This document shows, in pieces, positions 20,066 through 30,191 of a stretch of 64,000 nt of DNA. Below the pieces are notes generated by a model. It was not told where the DNA came from. It was given only the letters and a program-made list of their open reading frames with translations, and made no database searches. A program made the translations under genes and the position numbers. The DNA is from Fundidesulfovibrio putealis DSM 16056 (GTDB lineage: Bacteria > Desulfobacterota > Desulfovibrionia > Desulfovibrionales > Desulfovibrionaceae): assembly GCF_000429325.1 (NCBI RefSeq), contig NZ_AUBQ01000003.1, forward strand, positions 310,001 to 374,000. Direction: 5' to 3'. Each line of letters starts with the position of its first letter. The first letter of the stretch is position 1.

Positions 20066-21280
20066 CTAACCGGCGAGCTCCGCGACCTTGTCCGCGAGCA
20101 CGGGGGCCAGGGCCGTGGAGCTTGTGAAGGCTGGCGAGATGGCGTTCAGCACGTGCAGCTCGCTATCCCCTGCCTCGCTCAGGAAATCCATGACCAGGGC
20201 GTTCTTTTCCAGGTCCACCAATTGCGGGCGGATGCCCGCCTTGGGGCTTGGCAGCACGTCCTCGGGAGTGATCCCGTCCAGCAGCCTGGCAGCGTCCGCG
20301 AAGAAGTGCCGGAACAGGTACTTGCGCGGCTCGCTCAGGGCGACGCTGCGGAAGGTGGGGTTGGTGGCGAAGAGCACGGCGTCGCGCCAGAGAATCTCCG
20401 GGGCCTCGGCGTCCAGGCCGCGCAGCACGCCGTAGTTCTCGCGCCCGAAGGCCGGAATGGCCGTGGGGCCGATGTACACGTCGCCGCTTACCGAGCGTGT
20501 GAAGTGAATCCCCAGAAACGGCGTGGCCGGGTCCGGCACGGGGTAGATGCTGCCCCGCACCAGATGCGCCGCCTCGGGCCGCAGCTTGCGGTAGATGCCC
20601 TTGAAGGGGACCAGCACGTAGCGTTTGCCGCAGCCGAAGGCGTGGGCCAGGCGGTCGGCGTGGGCTCCTGCCGCGTTGACCAGCACGGAGTATTCGACCG
20701 GCCCAGCGCTGGTGGACAGGGTGCGCGTCACGGCACTTCCGGACTGCTGGGCCGGGCCAATGGCCTGCACGCCGAAACGAAACTGCGCCCGGCCTCCGTC
20801 TTCCAGCTCCTGGCGCAGGCTGGCCAGGATGGCCTTGGGCTCCACCACAGCGGTCAGGGGCGAGTGGATGGCCTTGTCCACGGTGCGGGCCCGTGGTTCG
20901 ATGGCGCGCAGCTCGCCCGCGTCGATAAGGCGCACCAGGGCTCCGGCGCTTTGGGCGCGTTCGAAAAGGGCCTGGAGGATGGGCAGCTCGGCGGGCGAGC
21001 GCGCCACGATCACCTTGCCGGATTCCAGTATGGGCAGGCCCCGCTCCAGGCAGTAGGCCCGCATGAGCCTGTTGCCCTCCAGGCAGGTGGCCGCCCTGGC
21101 GCTGCCGGGGGCGTAGTAGATGCCCGCGTGCAGCACTCCGGAATTTCGCCCCGAGGCGTGCCTGCCCGGAGCGTCCTCCTTGTCCAGAATGAGGACCCGC
21201 GCGCCCCTGCCGGTCAGCTCGCGGGCCAGAGTCAGGCCGACGATGCCCGCACCCGCGATGACGATGTCTGCATGCTTCAT
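20066..21280 (-). CDS. lhgO: L-2-hydroxyglutarate oxidase (FAD)
   Basis: FAD-dependent oxidoreductase of the DAO family that oxidises L-2-hydroxyglutarate to 2-oxoglutarate, passing electrons to quinone or oxygen. The 404 residues begin with the dinucleotide-binding fold DIVIAGAGIVGLTLARELT and DKE at its end. The stretch ASGRNSGVLHAGIYY is the LhgO signature, and the segment GKRYVLVPFKGIYRK is also typical. The ATG at 21280 is the only sensible start. The gene appears monocistronic and convergent with the tail-fibre operon. A broader 2-hydroxyacid substrate range is possible. Confidence 0.85.
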   Translation of the reverse strand: MKHADIVIAGAGIVGLTLARELTGRGARVLILDKEDAPGRHASGRNSGVLHAGIYYAPGSARAATCLEGNRLMRAYCLERGLPILESGKVIVARSPAELPILQALFERAQSAGALVRLIDAGELRAIEPRARTVDKAIHSPLTAVVEPKAILASLRQELEDGGRAQFRFGVQAIGPAQQSGSAVTRTLSTSAGPVEYSVLVNAAGAHADRLAHAFGCGKRYVLVPFKGIYRKLRPEAAHLVRGSIYPVPDPATPFLGIHFTRSVSGDVYIGPTAIPAFGRENYGVLRGLDAEAPEILWRDAVLFATNPTFRSVALSEPRKYLFRHFFADAARLLDGITPEDVLPSPKAGIRPQLVDLEKNALVMDFLSEAGDSELHVLNAISPAFTSSTALAPVLADKVAELAG

Positions 21281-21367
21281 GCGTCAAGTATTCGTGTTTC
21301 GCGGGAAAACGCAAGACAGGGCCGAAGGGTATTCCCGCCAGGGGCCGGGCTGTGTTACGGCTCGGCC

Positions 21368-24300
21368 ATGCCCTTGAAATCCAGGCGTGATCGCAAGCAC
21401 AAGGCGGACTCGAAGCACAGGCCCACGTCCGGCCTGCGCCGGAAAACGCAAGCTTCAGGACGGCCTCCAGGAAGCGCCACGGGGGGCCTGCCTGACTGGC
21501 TGGCCGCGCACCACGCGATGCGTTCTGCCCTGCGCGCGCTGGGCGTAGCCCTGTTGGCTGCCTTCCACGGAGTCCTGCTCCTGTGGCTTGTCGGCTCGGT
21601 GCTTGCGCCGCAGGTGGCGGGCCGCTATCTCGCGCGGGAAGCTTCCACGGCGCTTGGCCGGGAGATCCGCCTGGAGTCCCTGCGGGTGAACCCTTTCACC
21701 CTGGAAATTGCCGCGACGAACCTGACGGTCCTGGACCGCGACGGCGGCGAGCTGGCCGGGTTCGCCCGCCTGGAGGTGAACGTCGGGCCGTCCATGCTCC
21801 TGGGCGGACGGTTCACGGTGCAACGCTTCCTGCTGGACAACCCCCGGCTGCGCCTCGCGCGCGACTCCACGGGCCGTCTGGACATCGCCGACCTGCTGCC
21901 CCAGGCCAAAGCGCCCGACCCTCAGGTCCAGGGTTCGGAAGACGTTTCCCCTCCGCCGCGCACCTTCGTGCTACTCCCGCCGGGCCTGCGTTTCTCCTTG
22001 ACCGACGTGCGCATCGTGGGCGGATCGGTGTCCTTCGACGACGCCCTGACCGGCACCCGCCAGGAGCTCAAGGACCTGCACTTCTCCATCGAGGCCCTGA
22101 CCAGCGAGCAGCCCGGCCTGCACGAGGTCTTCAGCAGCGGCGGCCTGCTGAATGAATCGAACCTGACCCTCACCGTGAAGGCGGATCTGACCGGGGAAAA
22201 TCCCGAGGCCGAGGCCCGCCTGAGCCTGAAGGACGTGGTCTTCAGGCACTACACGCCCTACCTGCTGGCCCTGAAGCGGCCCCTGGACCTCACCGTTGGC
22301 GAGGTGGGCGTGTGGACCCGGCTGCGCTTTCCGGCCAGGGGGCAGGCTTGGGCGCTGCCCCGCGTCGAGGGCAACGCCAAGGTCTCCGGCGTGGGGCTGG
22401 GCGGCGGGGACGAGCGCGTGGCGGGCTTCGAGACCCTGGAGGTGCAGGGTGCCGGTCTGGACATGGAAACCGGCGCGGTGCGCGTGGAGCGCGTGGTGCT
22501 GGACGCGCCCCAGGTCCGCGTGACCCGCGACGAGGCGGGGATCATCGACCTGCTCTCTCTTCTGGAAATGAGCGGCGAAAAGGAAGGCCTCTCCGTCCGT
22601 ACCGGGGTGGCCCCGGACGTGCAGGTAGGAGAGGCCGTCATTCGCGGCGGGCAGGCGCACCTGAAGGACGAGGGCCTGGAGCTGGCCCTGGCCCTGGAGG
22701 GCCTTACGGCCCGCCTGCAAAACCTCGACCTGAAATCTGGCACGTTCGGTTCGCTCCGGCTGGATACCGGAGGCGACCGCTTCAAGCGCCTGACTCTGGA
22801 CGCCAAGGGCTCATATGCTCCGGTGAACCTGACGGTCGCTGGGTCCATGGAGGACGCGGACCTGTCGCGCCCCATGCCCACGCTCAAGCGCCTGCTGCCG
22901 CGCCTGGGGCTTGCCGGGATGGCCTCCTGGAAGGTCGCTGGCACCCTGTCCGACTCGGAAGGGCGTGTGCTTCCCCGGCTGAAGGCCGATCTGGAGGTGC
23001 GAAACCTCAAGGCTCTGGTCGAGGGTCAGGCCGAGCCGCTCCTGGCTGCCGGAGCCGTGCAGGTGTCCGGCGTGGAGCCGGATTTTACCGCCAACCGGGT
23101 GCGCGTCGCGCAGGTGTCGCTCTCAGGCGGCGGGGCGAGCCTCTCGCGCGGAGACAAGGGAGGGTTCGCGGCCCTGGCGGCGTTTGGGGGCCAGGCCCGG
23201 CCAGACAAGGACACGGGCACAGGCCCGCCCTGGAGCGCGACCATAGGCAGGACGCATCTCTCCGGCTTCGCCCTGGAGTACCGCGACGCCGTATCCGGCG
23301 CGCAGATCCTGGCGGACCTGGACGACCTGGCGCTCGGGGAGTTCACCCCTGGCCAGGACAAGCCGTTGACGCTTACGGCCAAGGGCAGCCTGAACAAGCA
23401 GGCCCCCTTCGACGTATCGGGGGAGGTCCGCCCTGGGGGGCCGTCGCTGGCCGTCAGGATCGCCGCCTCGCAGCTGCCCCTGGCGGAGCTCGCCCGTCTG
23501 GGCTCCGGGATGCCGGGAGACGCCGGGGCCTTGCTGTCCGGGCTGTCCGGGCAGGGCGCAATCACGGGGGAGCTGAAGGCCTCGCTCGGCAAGGACGGAC
23601 TGGCCGGATCGTTCACGGGCGACGCCTCGCTTGTCGGCTTCAGGCTGTCGCGCCCCGGCCAGGACGCGCCGTGGGCCTCGCTTGCTGGTTTGTCGCTCAC
23701 CGGGACCTCGGCGACGCTCTCCCCGCTGGCCCTGAAGGCCGCGAGCCTCACCCTGGATCAGCCGTATGTGAGCCTGACTTTGGACAAGAGCGGCAGGCCC
23801 GTGCCGCCCTGGAGCACGGCTATGCCGGGCGCTGCTGGCTCAACAGAAACCGGGGAAACTGGGGGAACTGGGGCGAGCGCGCCGGACACTTCCGGCAAGG
23901 GGGCGTTGTCCTACGCCCTGGACACGCTGGCCATACGCGGCGGAAAGCTGGACTTCACGGCCCAGGGCTTCGACCCTCCGCTCAATTCGCACCTCTCCGA
24001 CGTGGACGTGACGCTCTCGGGCATGCACTCCGGCCAGCCCGCCAGACTGGCCGTGGCCATGACCGTGGGCCACTCCGGCAAGCTGAAGGCCGATGGGCAG
24101 GCAGGCTGGGTGTCGGACGCGCCCATGCTGGACCTCAAGGCCACGCTTGAAAACATGGAGCTGGGCGAGCTGTCCCAGGTGAGCCAGCAGCTTACGGGCT
24201 TCCCCCTCACGCGGGGCAGGCTCGGGCTCACGCTGGATTACAAGGCAGCCGGGAAGAAGCTCGACCTCAGGAACAAGATCGTGGTGGTGGGCATCCAGCT

Positions 24301-25027
24301 GGGCCGCAAGACCGCGCCTCCGGGCGGCAAGGACGTCCCCCTGGACCTGGCCGTGAGCCTCCTCTCCGACGCCAGGGGAGTCATCGACCTGGACATCCCC
24401 ATCAAGGGCACAATGGATCAGGCCAAGGCCGACCTGAGCGACGTGATCTCCACGGCCATGGCCGGGGCGTTCGCCAGAATCCTGTTCTCGCCCCTGGCCT
24501 TCCTCAACGTCCAGGGCTCGGGACAGACGGCCCCCGTGGCCTTCGCGCCGGGTCTGGCCGATCTCTCGGCACAGGGGCAGAAGACCCTGTCCTCGCTGGC
24601 CTCGGCCATCACGGCCCGCCCGCGCCTGAGCCTGGAGATCATGGCCTATGTCGATCCTGCAGCCGAGGCGTCGGCCCTGGGCGCTGTCCTGGCCGCAAGG
24701 TCACAGGCGGCGAAAACCGCCGCCCAGGCTGCTCAGGCCGGGCAGGCCGGAGAACCAGGCAAGAACAAGCCTCCGGCCAAAAAGCCGCCTGCCCCGCAGG
24801 CGCAGTCGCCCGTTCCCGAGGCTTCGGGCCAGAGCGCGCCCGCGCAACCCACCCAGGCCGACTGGGCCGACCTCGCGCTTGCGCGCCAGAACGCGGTGCG
24901 CGAGTATCTGGTCACGCAGGCCAAATTCTCGCCGGAGCGCATCTTCCCCATCACCGGAGATTTCCGCAGCCCGCCCCAGCTTCAGGGGCAGCCCGGCCAC
25001 AGGGCCGAGGTGCGGCTGCGCTACTGA
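21368..25027 (+). CDS. DUF748 / AsmA-like envelope protein with OmpA-like tail
   Basis: A 1219-residue envelope protein. It has a basic cytoplasmic lead (1-50), one transmembrane helix (about 55-85, LGVALLAAFHGVLLLWLVG), then a long repeat-rich beta region with AsmA/DUF748 features such as LGREIRLESLRVNPFTLEI and PLDLAVSLLSDARGVIDLDIPIKG. The C-terminus (about 1055-1219) looks like an OmpA-type peptidoglycan-binding fold split by an Ala/Pro/Lys-rich insert. AsmA-like proteins are thought to bridge inner and outer membrane and move phospholipid. The start is uncertain because no good ribosome-binding site precedes 21368. It lies divergently from lhgO. Confidence 0.8.
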   Translation: MPLKSRRDRKHKADSKHRPTSGLRRKTQASGRPPGSATGGLPDWLAAHHAMRSALRALGVALLAAFHGVLLLWLVGSVLAPQVAGRYLAREASTALGREIRLESLRVNPFTLEIAATNLTVLDRDGGELAGFARLEVNVGPSMLLGGRFTVQRFLLDNPRLRLARDSTGRLDIADLLPQAKAPDPQVQGSEDVSPPPRTFVLLPPGLRFSLTDVRIVGGSVSFDDALTGTRQELKDLHFSIEALTSEQPGLHEVFSSGGLLNESNLTLTVKADLTGENPEAEARLSLKDVVFRHYTPYLLALKRPLDLTVGEVGVWTRLRFPARGQAWALPRVEGNAKVSGVGLGGGDERVAGFETLEVQGAGLDMETGAVRVERVVLDAPQVRVTRDEAGIIDLLSLLEMSGEKEGLSVRTGVAPDVQVGEAVIRGGQAHLKDEGLELALALEGLTARLQNLDLKSGTFGSLRLDTGGDRFKRLTLDAKGSYAPVNLTVAGSMEDADLSRPMPTLKRLLPRLGLAGMASWKVAGTLSDSEGRVLPRLKADLEVRNLKALVEGQAEPLLAAGAVQVSGVEPDFTANRVRVAQVSLSGGGASLSRGDKGGFAALAAFGGQARPDKDTGTGPPWSATIGRTHLSGFALEYRDAVSGAQILADLDDLALGEFTPGQDKPLTLTAKGSLNKQAPFDVSGEVRPGGPSLAVRIAASQLPLAELARLGSGMPGDAGALLSGLSGQGAITGELKASLGKDGLAGSFTGDASLVGFRLSRPGQDAPWASLAGLSLTGTSATLSPLALKAASLTLDQPYVSLTLDKSGRPVPPWSTAMPGAAGSTETGETGGTGASAPDTSGKGALSYALDTLAIRGGKLDFTAQGFDPPLNSHLSDVDVTLSGMHSGQPARLAVAMTVGHSGKLKADGQAGWVSDAPMLDLKATLENMELGELSQVSQQLTGFPLTRGRLGLTLDYKAAGKKLDLRNKIVVVGIQLGRKTAPPGGKDVPLDLAVSLLSDARGVIDLDIPIKGTMDQAKADLSDVISTAMAGAFARILFSPLAFLNVQGSGQTAPVAFAPGLADLSAQGQKTLSSLASAITARPRLSLEIMAYVDPAAEASALGAVLAARSQAAKTAAQAAQAGQAGEPGKNKPPAKKPPAPQAQSPVPEASGQSAPAQPTQADWADLALARQNAVREYLVTQAKFSPERIFPITGDFRSPPQLQGQPGHRAEVRLRY

Positions 25028-25236
25028 GCCTAAAACGAATCCTTGCCGCCCGAAATATATCGGCCGAAGGGTTCTGAATCCCTTGTCAAGAGGGAATTCT
25101 CCAGGCTACTTGTTTCAACCATGGATACTATTCCAGCCGAGTATGATGATTCGGCAGCACGAGAGCTTCGGAAACGCGCGGAGGCATGCCTGTCGTCCGG
25201 CGTCCGCGCCATGATTTCTCCCGTGGTATATCTCCC

Positions 25237-28128
25237 ATGACGTTCCAAGCCTCCTCCCACGGTGGAGATGGCCGCACCGTTTCGCTCCGGCTGGCCCTGA
25301 CCCTGCCTTTCGTGGTGCTCATCCTGGTCAGCTGCGGCCTTATCGGCTGGTTTTCCCTGAACAACGGGCGCTTGGCCGTATTCGACGTGGCCGAACAACT
25401 TCGGGAGGAGGTGCTCAGGCGGGTCGAGGAGAATCTGGCCCGCTTCCTGGCCATTCCCCACGAGATTAATGCCGCCAACGCCCAGGCTCTGGCTTCGGGC
25501 GTGCTGGACATGGAAGACGCGGCCAACCGGCAGCGCTATTTTTACGGCGTGGTGTCCACGCACCCCATGATCGCCTATTCGTTCTTCGGGGCTCCCGACG
25601 GAGAGTTCAACGGGGCCAGATGGTCTCCCGCAGGCGACGTGGAGCTCATCCATGCGGGCCGCGACACCGGCGGCGCGTCCACCTACCACGCGGCCTCTCC
25701 CGTGGGCGTCCCGCTGGAGTTCCGGGCCGCGTTCAAGAATTTCGATCCCAGGGCCCGCCCCTGGTACAAGGCAGGCGTGCAGGCGGGCGGGCCGGTCTGG
25801 AGCGAAGTCTACCGGCATTTCGTGCTGAAGGACCTGACGCTTACCGCCTCCCTTCCGGTGTATGACGCCAAGGGCGCGCTGCTGGGCGTGTTCGGCGTGG
25901 ACTACGCCCTGACCAACCTCCACCGCTTCCTTCAGGGCATCACCGTGGGGCGCACCGGCGAGGTGTTCCTGCTGGAGCGAAACGGCGACCTCCTGGCCGC
26001 CGCGTCCACGCCGCCCGCCGGATATCTGTTGGAACAAGACGGCGTATTCACCCGCGTCAAGGCCACCCAGTCCGGGCTGCCCAGGATCGCCGCCGCCACC
26101 CGAAGCCTGGAGGCCCAGCCTGGCGGGCTCGCGGGGATCAGCGAGGACCAGACCCTGGAGTTCGACATGGGCGGCCAGCCGCAGTTCCTCCAGGTTTCCT
26201 CCTTCAACGACGGACGCGGCATCGACTGGCTGGTGGTGGCCGTCGCGCCCCAGAGCGATTTCCTGGGCCGCATCGACGCCAACACCCGCCAGACCATGGC
26301 CATGATCGGGCTGGCCGTTCTGCTGGCCGCGATAGCGGGCGTGCTCATGGCCACAAGGCTGACCATACCCGTGGAGCGTCTGGCCCAGGCCACGCAGGGG
26401 CTTTCCAGGGGCCGCTGGGACCAGGACATTGCCATTCCCAAAACCCGCGAACTCAGGCGTCTGGCTTTGGCGTTCAAGGCCATGGCCGGGCAGCTCAAAA
26501 CCTCCTTCGACCAGCTCGAGGCCACCAACGCGGTCATCGCGGAGCAGAACCGGACCCTGGAGCTGCGCGTGGAAAGCCGCACGGCGGAACTCAACCACCT
26601 GAACGAGCGCCTGCGTGCCATGTTCGAGGCCATCCCCGGCTTCATCCACGTCATCGACAAGGATTTCAACGTGGTGGACATTTGCGACAAGATGCTCAAT
26701 GCCGTGAACCTCTCGCGCGAGCAGGTGTTGGGGCGCAAATGCCACGAGGTGTTCCACGGTCTGAGCACCATCTGCGGCCATTGCCCGCTCAATGATGAGG
26801 CGAACCGGCACAGGCCCGTGGCGGTGCCGCTTGAGCCTCTGGAAGGCAAGCCACCCTGGGATTCCATGATGGCCTACTCATCGCCCATCCTCGACTCCCA
26901 GGGCTCTGTCTGGGGCTACATCGAGTGCCTCATGGACGTGAGCGAGCTCAAGACAGCCAAGGAGCAGGCGGACGCCGCCAACAGGGCCAAGTCGCAATTC
27001 CTGGCCAACATGAGCCACGAGCTGAGGACCCCCATGAACGGCATCCTCGGGGTGCTGCAACTGCTCCAGTCCACACGCCTGGACGACGAGCAGACGGAAT
27101 TCGTGGAAGCCGGGCTGGTGGCGCTGAAAAATCTGCTCAACCTGATAAACGACATCCTGGACCTCTCCAAGGTGGAGGCCGGGAAGCTGGACATCCTCGA
27201 GTCCCGGTTCGAGCTCAGGGAGCTGTGCGACTCCATGGCCAGCATCTTCAAGGACCAGTTCGACCGCAAGGGCGTGTCCCTGGCCTTCGACATCGAACCC
27301 GGCGTTCCGCAGGTCGTCCAGGCCGACGTCACCCGGCTCAGGCAGGTTCTCTTCAATCTGGTGGGCAACGCCATCAAGTTCACCGAAAAGGGCCGGGTAG
27401 ACATCCGCATCAAGGCAGCCGGAGAGGAGCAGGGCAGGCTGAGGCTCCTGTTCTCGGTGTCCGACACGGGCATCGGCATTCCCGCCGACCGTCTCTCCGG
27501 CCTGTTCCAGCCCTTCGCGCAGATCGACGGCAGCCTCACGCGCAGGCACCAGGGCACCGGGCTCGGGCTGTCCATCGTCAAACGGCTGGTGGAGCTCATG
27601 GGCGGGACGGTTACCATTGAGAGTGAATTCGGACGCGGGGTAACCATCCGCTTCGACATCCTGGTGGGCGTGGCGCCGCAGCAGTCCGGGCCGTGGCTTT
27701 CGTCCCCGGAGCCGGTGCCTTCGGCTCCGTCCGGGCAGCGTCGCGCCCTGAAGATCCTGCTGGTGGAAGACGAGGCCATCAACAGGATGACCATGGCCCG
27801 CCTCCTGACCAAACGCGGGCATGAGGTGGTCACGGCGGAAAGCGGGGGAGCCGCCCTGGAGCTTCTGTCCAGGGACCGCTTCGACTGCGTCTTCATGGAC
27901 ATGCAGATGCCGGACATGGACGGCGTCGCCGTGACCAGGATGATCCGCTCGGCGGACGGCTCGTCCTTCGACCCGCACATCCACATCATTGCGCACACCG
28001 CCCACGCCATGGCGGGCGACAGGGAGAGGTTCCTCGAAGCCGGGCTGGACGGTTATCTCTCCAAGCCCGTGGAGGTGGAGGCCCTGGACAGGACGCTCGA
28101 GAAGGTCATGCAGGGCAGGAAGGCCTGA
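25237..28128 (+). CDS. Hybrid sensor histidine kinase (Cache-HAMP-PAS-HisKA-HATPase-REC)
   Basis: Inner-membrane hybrid kinase of about 963 residues. The order is a transmembrane helix (about 15-35), an extracytoplasmic double-Cache sensor with RPWYKAGVQAGGPVWSEVY, a second helix near 335-360, HAMP, a PAS with the Cys motif TICGHCPL, the H-box FLANMSHELRTPMNGI, the N-box LFNLVGNAIKF, G-boxes, and a receiver with FMDMQMPDMDG. No output gene is adjacent, so the phosphate presumably goes to a distant partner. The ATG at 25237 lacks a clear ribosome-binding site; an in-frame ATG at 25186 has GGAGG only one base away, too close. Either could be used. Confidence 0.88.
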   Translation: MTFQASSHGGDGRTVSLRLALTLPFVVLILVSCGLIGWFSLNNGRLAVFDVAEQLREEVLRRVEENLARFLAIPHEINAANAQALASGVLDMEDAANRQRYFYGVVSTHPMIAYSFFGAPDGEFNGARWSPAGDVELIHAGRDTGGASTYHAASPVGVPLEFRAAFKNFDPRARPWYKAGVQAGGPVWSEVYRHFVLKDLTLTASLPVYDAKGALLGVFGVDYALTNLHRFLQGITVGRTGEVFLLERNGDLLAAASTPPAGYLLEQDGVFTRVKATQSGLPRIAAATRSLEAQPGGLAGISEDQTLEFDMGGQPQFLQVSSFNDGRGIDWLVVAVAPQSDFLGRIDANTRQTMAMIGLAVLLAAIAGVLMATRLTIPVERLAQATQGLSRGRWDQDIAIPKTRELRRLALAFKAMAGQLKTSFDQLEATNAVIAEQNRTLELRVESRTAELNHLNERLRAMFEAIPGFIHVIDKDFNVVDICDKMLNAVNLSREQVLGRKCHEVFHGLSTICGHCPLNDEANRHRPVAVPLEPLEGKPPWDSMMAYSSPILDSQGSVWGYIECLMDVSELKTAKEQADAANRAKSQFLANMSHELRTPMNGILGVLQLLQSTRLDDEQTEFVEAGLVALKNLLNLINDILDLSKVEAGKLDILESRFELRELCDSMASIFKDQFDRKGVSLAFDIEPGVPQVVQADVTRLRQVLFNLVGNAIKFTEKGRVDIRIKAAGEEQGRLRLLFSVSDTGIGIPADRLSGLFQPFAQIDGSLTRRHQGTGLGLSIVKRLVELMGGTVTIESEFGRGVTIRFDILVGVAPQQSGPWLSSPEPVPSAPSGQRRALKILLVEDEAINRMTMARLLTKRGHEVVTAESGGAALELLSRDRFDCVFMDMQMPDMDGVAVTRMIRSADGSSFDPHIHIIAHTAHAMAGDRERFLEAGLDGYLSKPVEVEALDRTLEKVMQGRKA

Positions 28129-28184
28129 CCGTACAGGATCATCCGCCCCGTTGCCGTCGGCCCGCGAGTTTGGTAGCACGAACC

Positions 28185-30191
28185 ATGGCCCCTCTGGTGT
28201 ATTCCTTCGCCGTGTTCGATGCCTGCCTGGTGCGTCTGCACGCCCGCCCCCTGGACCAGCTGTTCGCCCTGGCCGCGCGGGTGCTGCCGGGGACTTCCGG
28301 CAGGCCCGGCTGCGGCCCTGCCGGGCGCGAGGACCAGCACGAGTTCGTGCGCATGCGCCTGCGCGCCGAGGAGGAGGCCCGCGACGGCCCCGGCCTGGAG
28401 GCCGCGAGCCTTGGCCGGGTCTACGAACGCTTCCCCCGCCACAATCCCTGGGACCTGGACCCCGAGACCCTTTTCGCCACCGAGCTTGAAATGGCCCTGG
28501 CCGGAGCGCGCCCCGTGCCCAGGGTGCTGGAGCGGGTGCGGGGCCACATCCGCCGGGGCGAGCGCGTGGTCTACCTGACGGATTCCATCCTGCCCGGTCC
28601 GTCCCTCAGGAGGCTCCTGGAGAGCCACGGCTTCGCGGGCGAGGTGTACGCCGCCGGGGAGCTCGGCAAGCGCAAGGGCACCGGGTCGCTGTATCTGCAC
28701 ATGCTGGCCGCAGAGTCCTTGGACGCCGCACAGCTCAGGCACGTGGGGTCCGACCCTGTTCTTGACGCCAAAGTCCCAAAATCGCTGGGCATCCATGTTG
28801 ATCCCATCGCCGACGTGCGCTTCACCGGACACGAGGAGCGCCTGCTCAGCCAGCAGCGGGCCTGCGCTCCCGAAGCCTCGCGCGTGGTGGCTGCCTCCCG
28901 GCTGGCCCGCCTTGGCGGCGAACCGTCAGAGCCCCTGGCCCAGGTGCGCTCCCTGGCCGCTTCCGTGGCCGCTCCGGCCCTGACCGCGTTCACGGCCTGG
29001 GCCATGACCGACGCCGCTCGCCGGGGCGTGGAACGGCTGTATTTCCTGGCCCGCGAAGGCCAGGTGCTGGCGCGCCTGGCCCAGGTGCTGCGCCCGGTGA
29101 TCGGCGGGCCGGAGCCGCGCTACCTCATGGGGTCGCTGGCGGCCTGGACCGCCCCGCTGCTCTCGGGCCTTTCGCGCACAGACCTGGACTGGCTGGCCGC
29201 CGAGGGGCAGTCGCGCCGCCCGGCGGACCTGCTGGCCCGGCTCGCGCTCACCCCTGAAGAGCTTCTGGGCGCGTCCGGGCGCAGCATGCCCGCGCTGCTC
29301 TCCGAAAAGCCCCTGGGGGACGAGGACCTTTCTGCCCTGTGGGATCTTCTGGAGACCCCGGGGTCGCGAAAACTCCTGGCCGCAAAGGCCTCACGCTCCG
29401 GGGAGATGCTGCTGGACTATCTGGCCAAGGAAGGCGCGCTTGAAGGTCCGGCCCTGGCCGTGGCCGACATGGGCTGGACCCTCTCCACCCAGCGCGCCCT
29501 CAAGATGGTGCTGGCCGAGCGGGGCATCGGGGTGGAGGGCTGGTATTTCGGGCTGGCCAGCTCCAGGCTCGGGCGCATGGAGGCCGGACCGCACCACGCC
29601 CTGTTCATGGAGCGGGCGGCGCAGGCCCTGCCCGGCTCCATCGAGAGCGTGCTGTTCCGCAACGCCCTGCTCATGGAGCGCGCCTTCACCAGGGGCGACC
29701 ACGGGCGGGTGCTGGGGTTTGAGCGCTCTTCGGGAGGCGTGCGCCCGGTGCTCGGGCCGGAACCACCTGGCGTGGACTTCGCGCGGGAGATCCAGGAGAC
29801 GGCCCTGGCCTTTGCCCGCACCCTGGCCGGGGGCGGCTGGGGAGAGGAGACCTTCACGGCCTTGCAGGAGACCTCGCGCGAGTCCCTGCGCCTGTTCCTG
29901 CTGGAGCCGGACAACGCCCAGGCCCGCGCCGTGGCCTCGCTGCCGGGTCTGGATGTTCCGGGCGACGCTGATGGCAAGGAGGCAAAGGTCGTTTTGCGCC
30001 GCATCGGCCTGCTGGACGTGGTCCGGGCCTGGCTCGGCGGTGCGGGGCTGCGTCTGGCCCCCCGCAAGCCGCCCCGCTGGATCGAAGGGTCGGCGGCGCT
30101 CTCGGCCGCGTGGCTGCGTCCCTACCTGCGCAGGCCCCGGCTCATGTCGCTCTTGCGTGAGCACTTCTCGCAGGCCCGGCAGGAGCAGTGA
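28185..30191 (+). CDS. Large HAD-like protein of surface-glycan loci (degenerate)
   Basis: A 668-residue cytoplasmic protein resembling the predicted HAD-superfamily group COG5610, found with polysaccharide genes. The first HAD motif, usually SFDVFDTLL, here reads SFAVFDACLVR: the nucleophile aspartate is alanine, so phosphatase chemistry is unlikely. The segment ERVVYLTDSILPGPSLRRLL corresponds to the second HAD motif. A long C-terminal part (about 270-668) has no recognised domain. The ATG at 28185 is preferred to a TTG at 28170. Its TGA directly abuts the stop of the convergent FkbM gene (TGATCA), leaving no spacer. Neighbours point to glycan assembly. Confidence 0.65.
   Translation: MAPLVYSFAVFDACLVRLHARPLDQLFALAARVLPGTSGRPGCGPAGREDQHEFVRMRLRAEEEARDGPGLEAASLGRVYERFPRHNPWDLDPETLFATELEMALAGARPVPRVLERVRGHIRRGERVVYLTDSILPGPSLRRLLESHGFAGEVYAAGELGKRKGTGSLYLHMLAAESLDAAQLRHVGSDPVLDAKVPKSLGIHVDPIADVRFTGHEERLLSQQRACAPEASRVVAASRLARLGGEPSEPLAQVRSLAASVAAPALTAFTAWAMTDAARRGVERLYFLAREGQVLARLAQVLRPVIGGPEPRYLMGSLAAWTAPLLSGLSRTDLDWLAAEGQSRRPADLLARLALTPEELLGASGRSMPALLSEKPLGDEDLSALWDLLETPGSRKLLAAKASRSGEMLLDYLAKEGALEGPALAVADMGWTLSTQRALKMVLAERGIGVEGWYFGLASSRLGRMEAGPHHALFMERAAQALPGSIESVLFRNALLMERAFTRGDHGRVLGFERSSGGVRPVLGPEPPGVDFAREIQETALAFARTLAGGGWGEETFTALQETSRESLRLFLLEPDNAQARAVASLPGLDVPGDADGKEAKVVLRRIGLLDVVRAWLGGAGLRLAPRKPPRWIEGSAALSAAWLRPYLRRPRLMSLLREHFSQARQEQ

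Noticed and set aside
20153-21367. Long upstream extension of the DUF748 frame
   Set aside because: The extension is antisense to lhgO; the real start is near 21368, where a basic lead and transmembrane helix begin.
25043-25240. 65-codon frame before the hybrid kinase
   Set aside because: Begins with TTG, overlaps the kinase start and has no recognisable feature.
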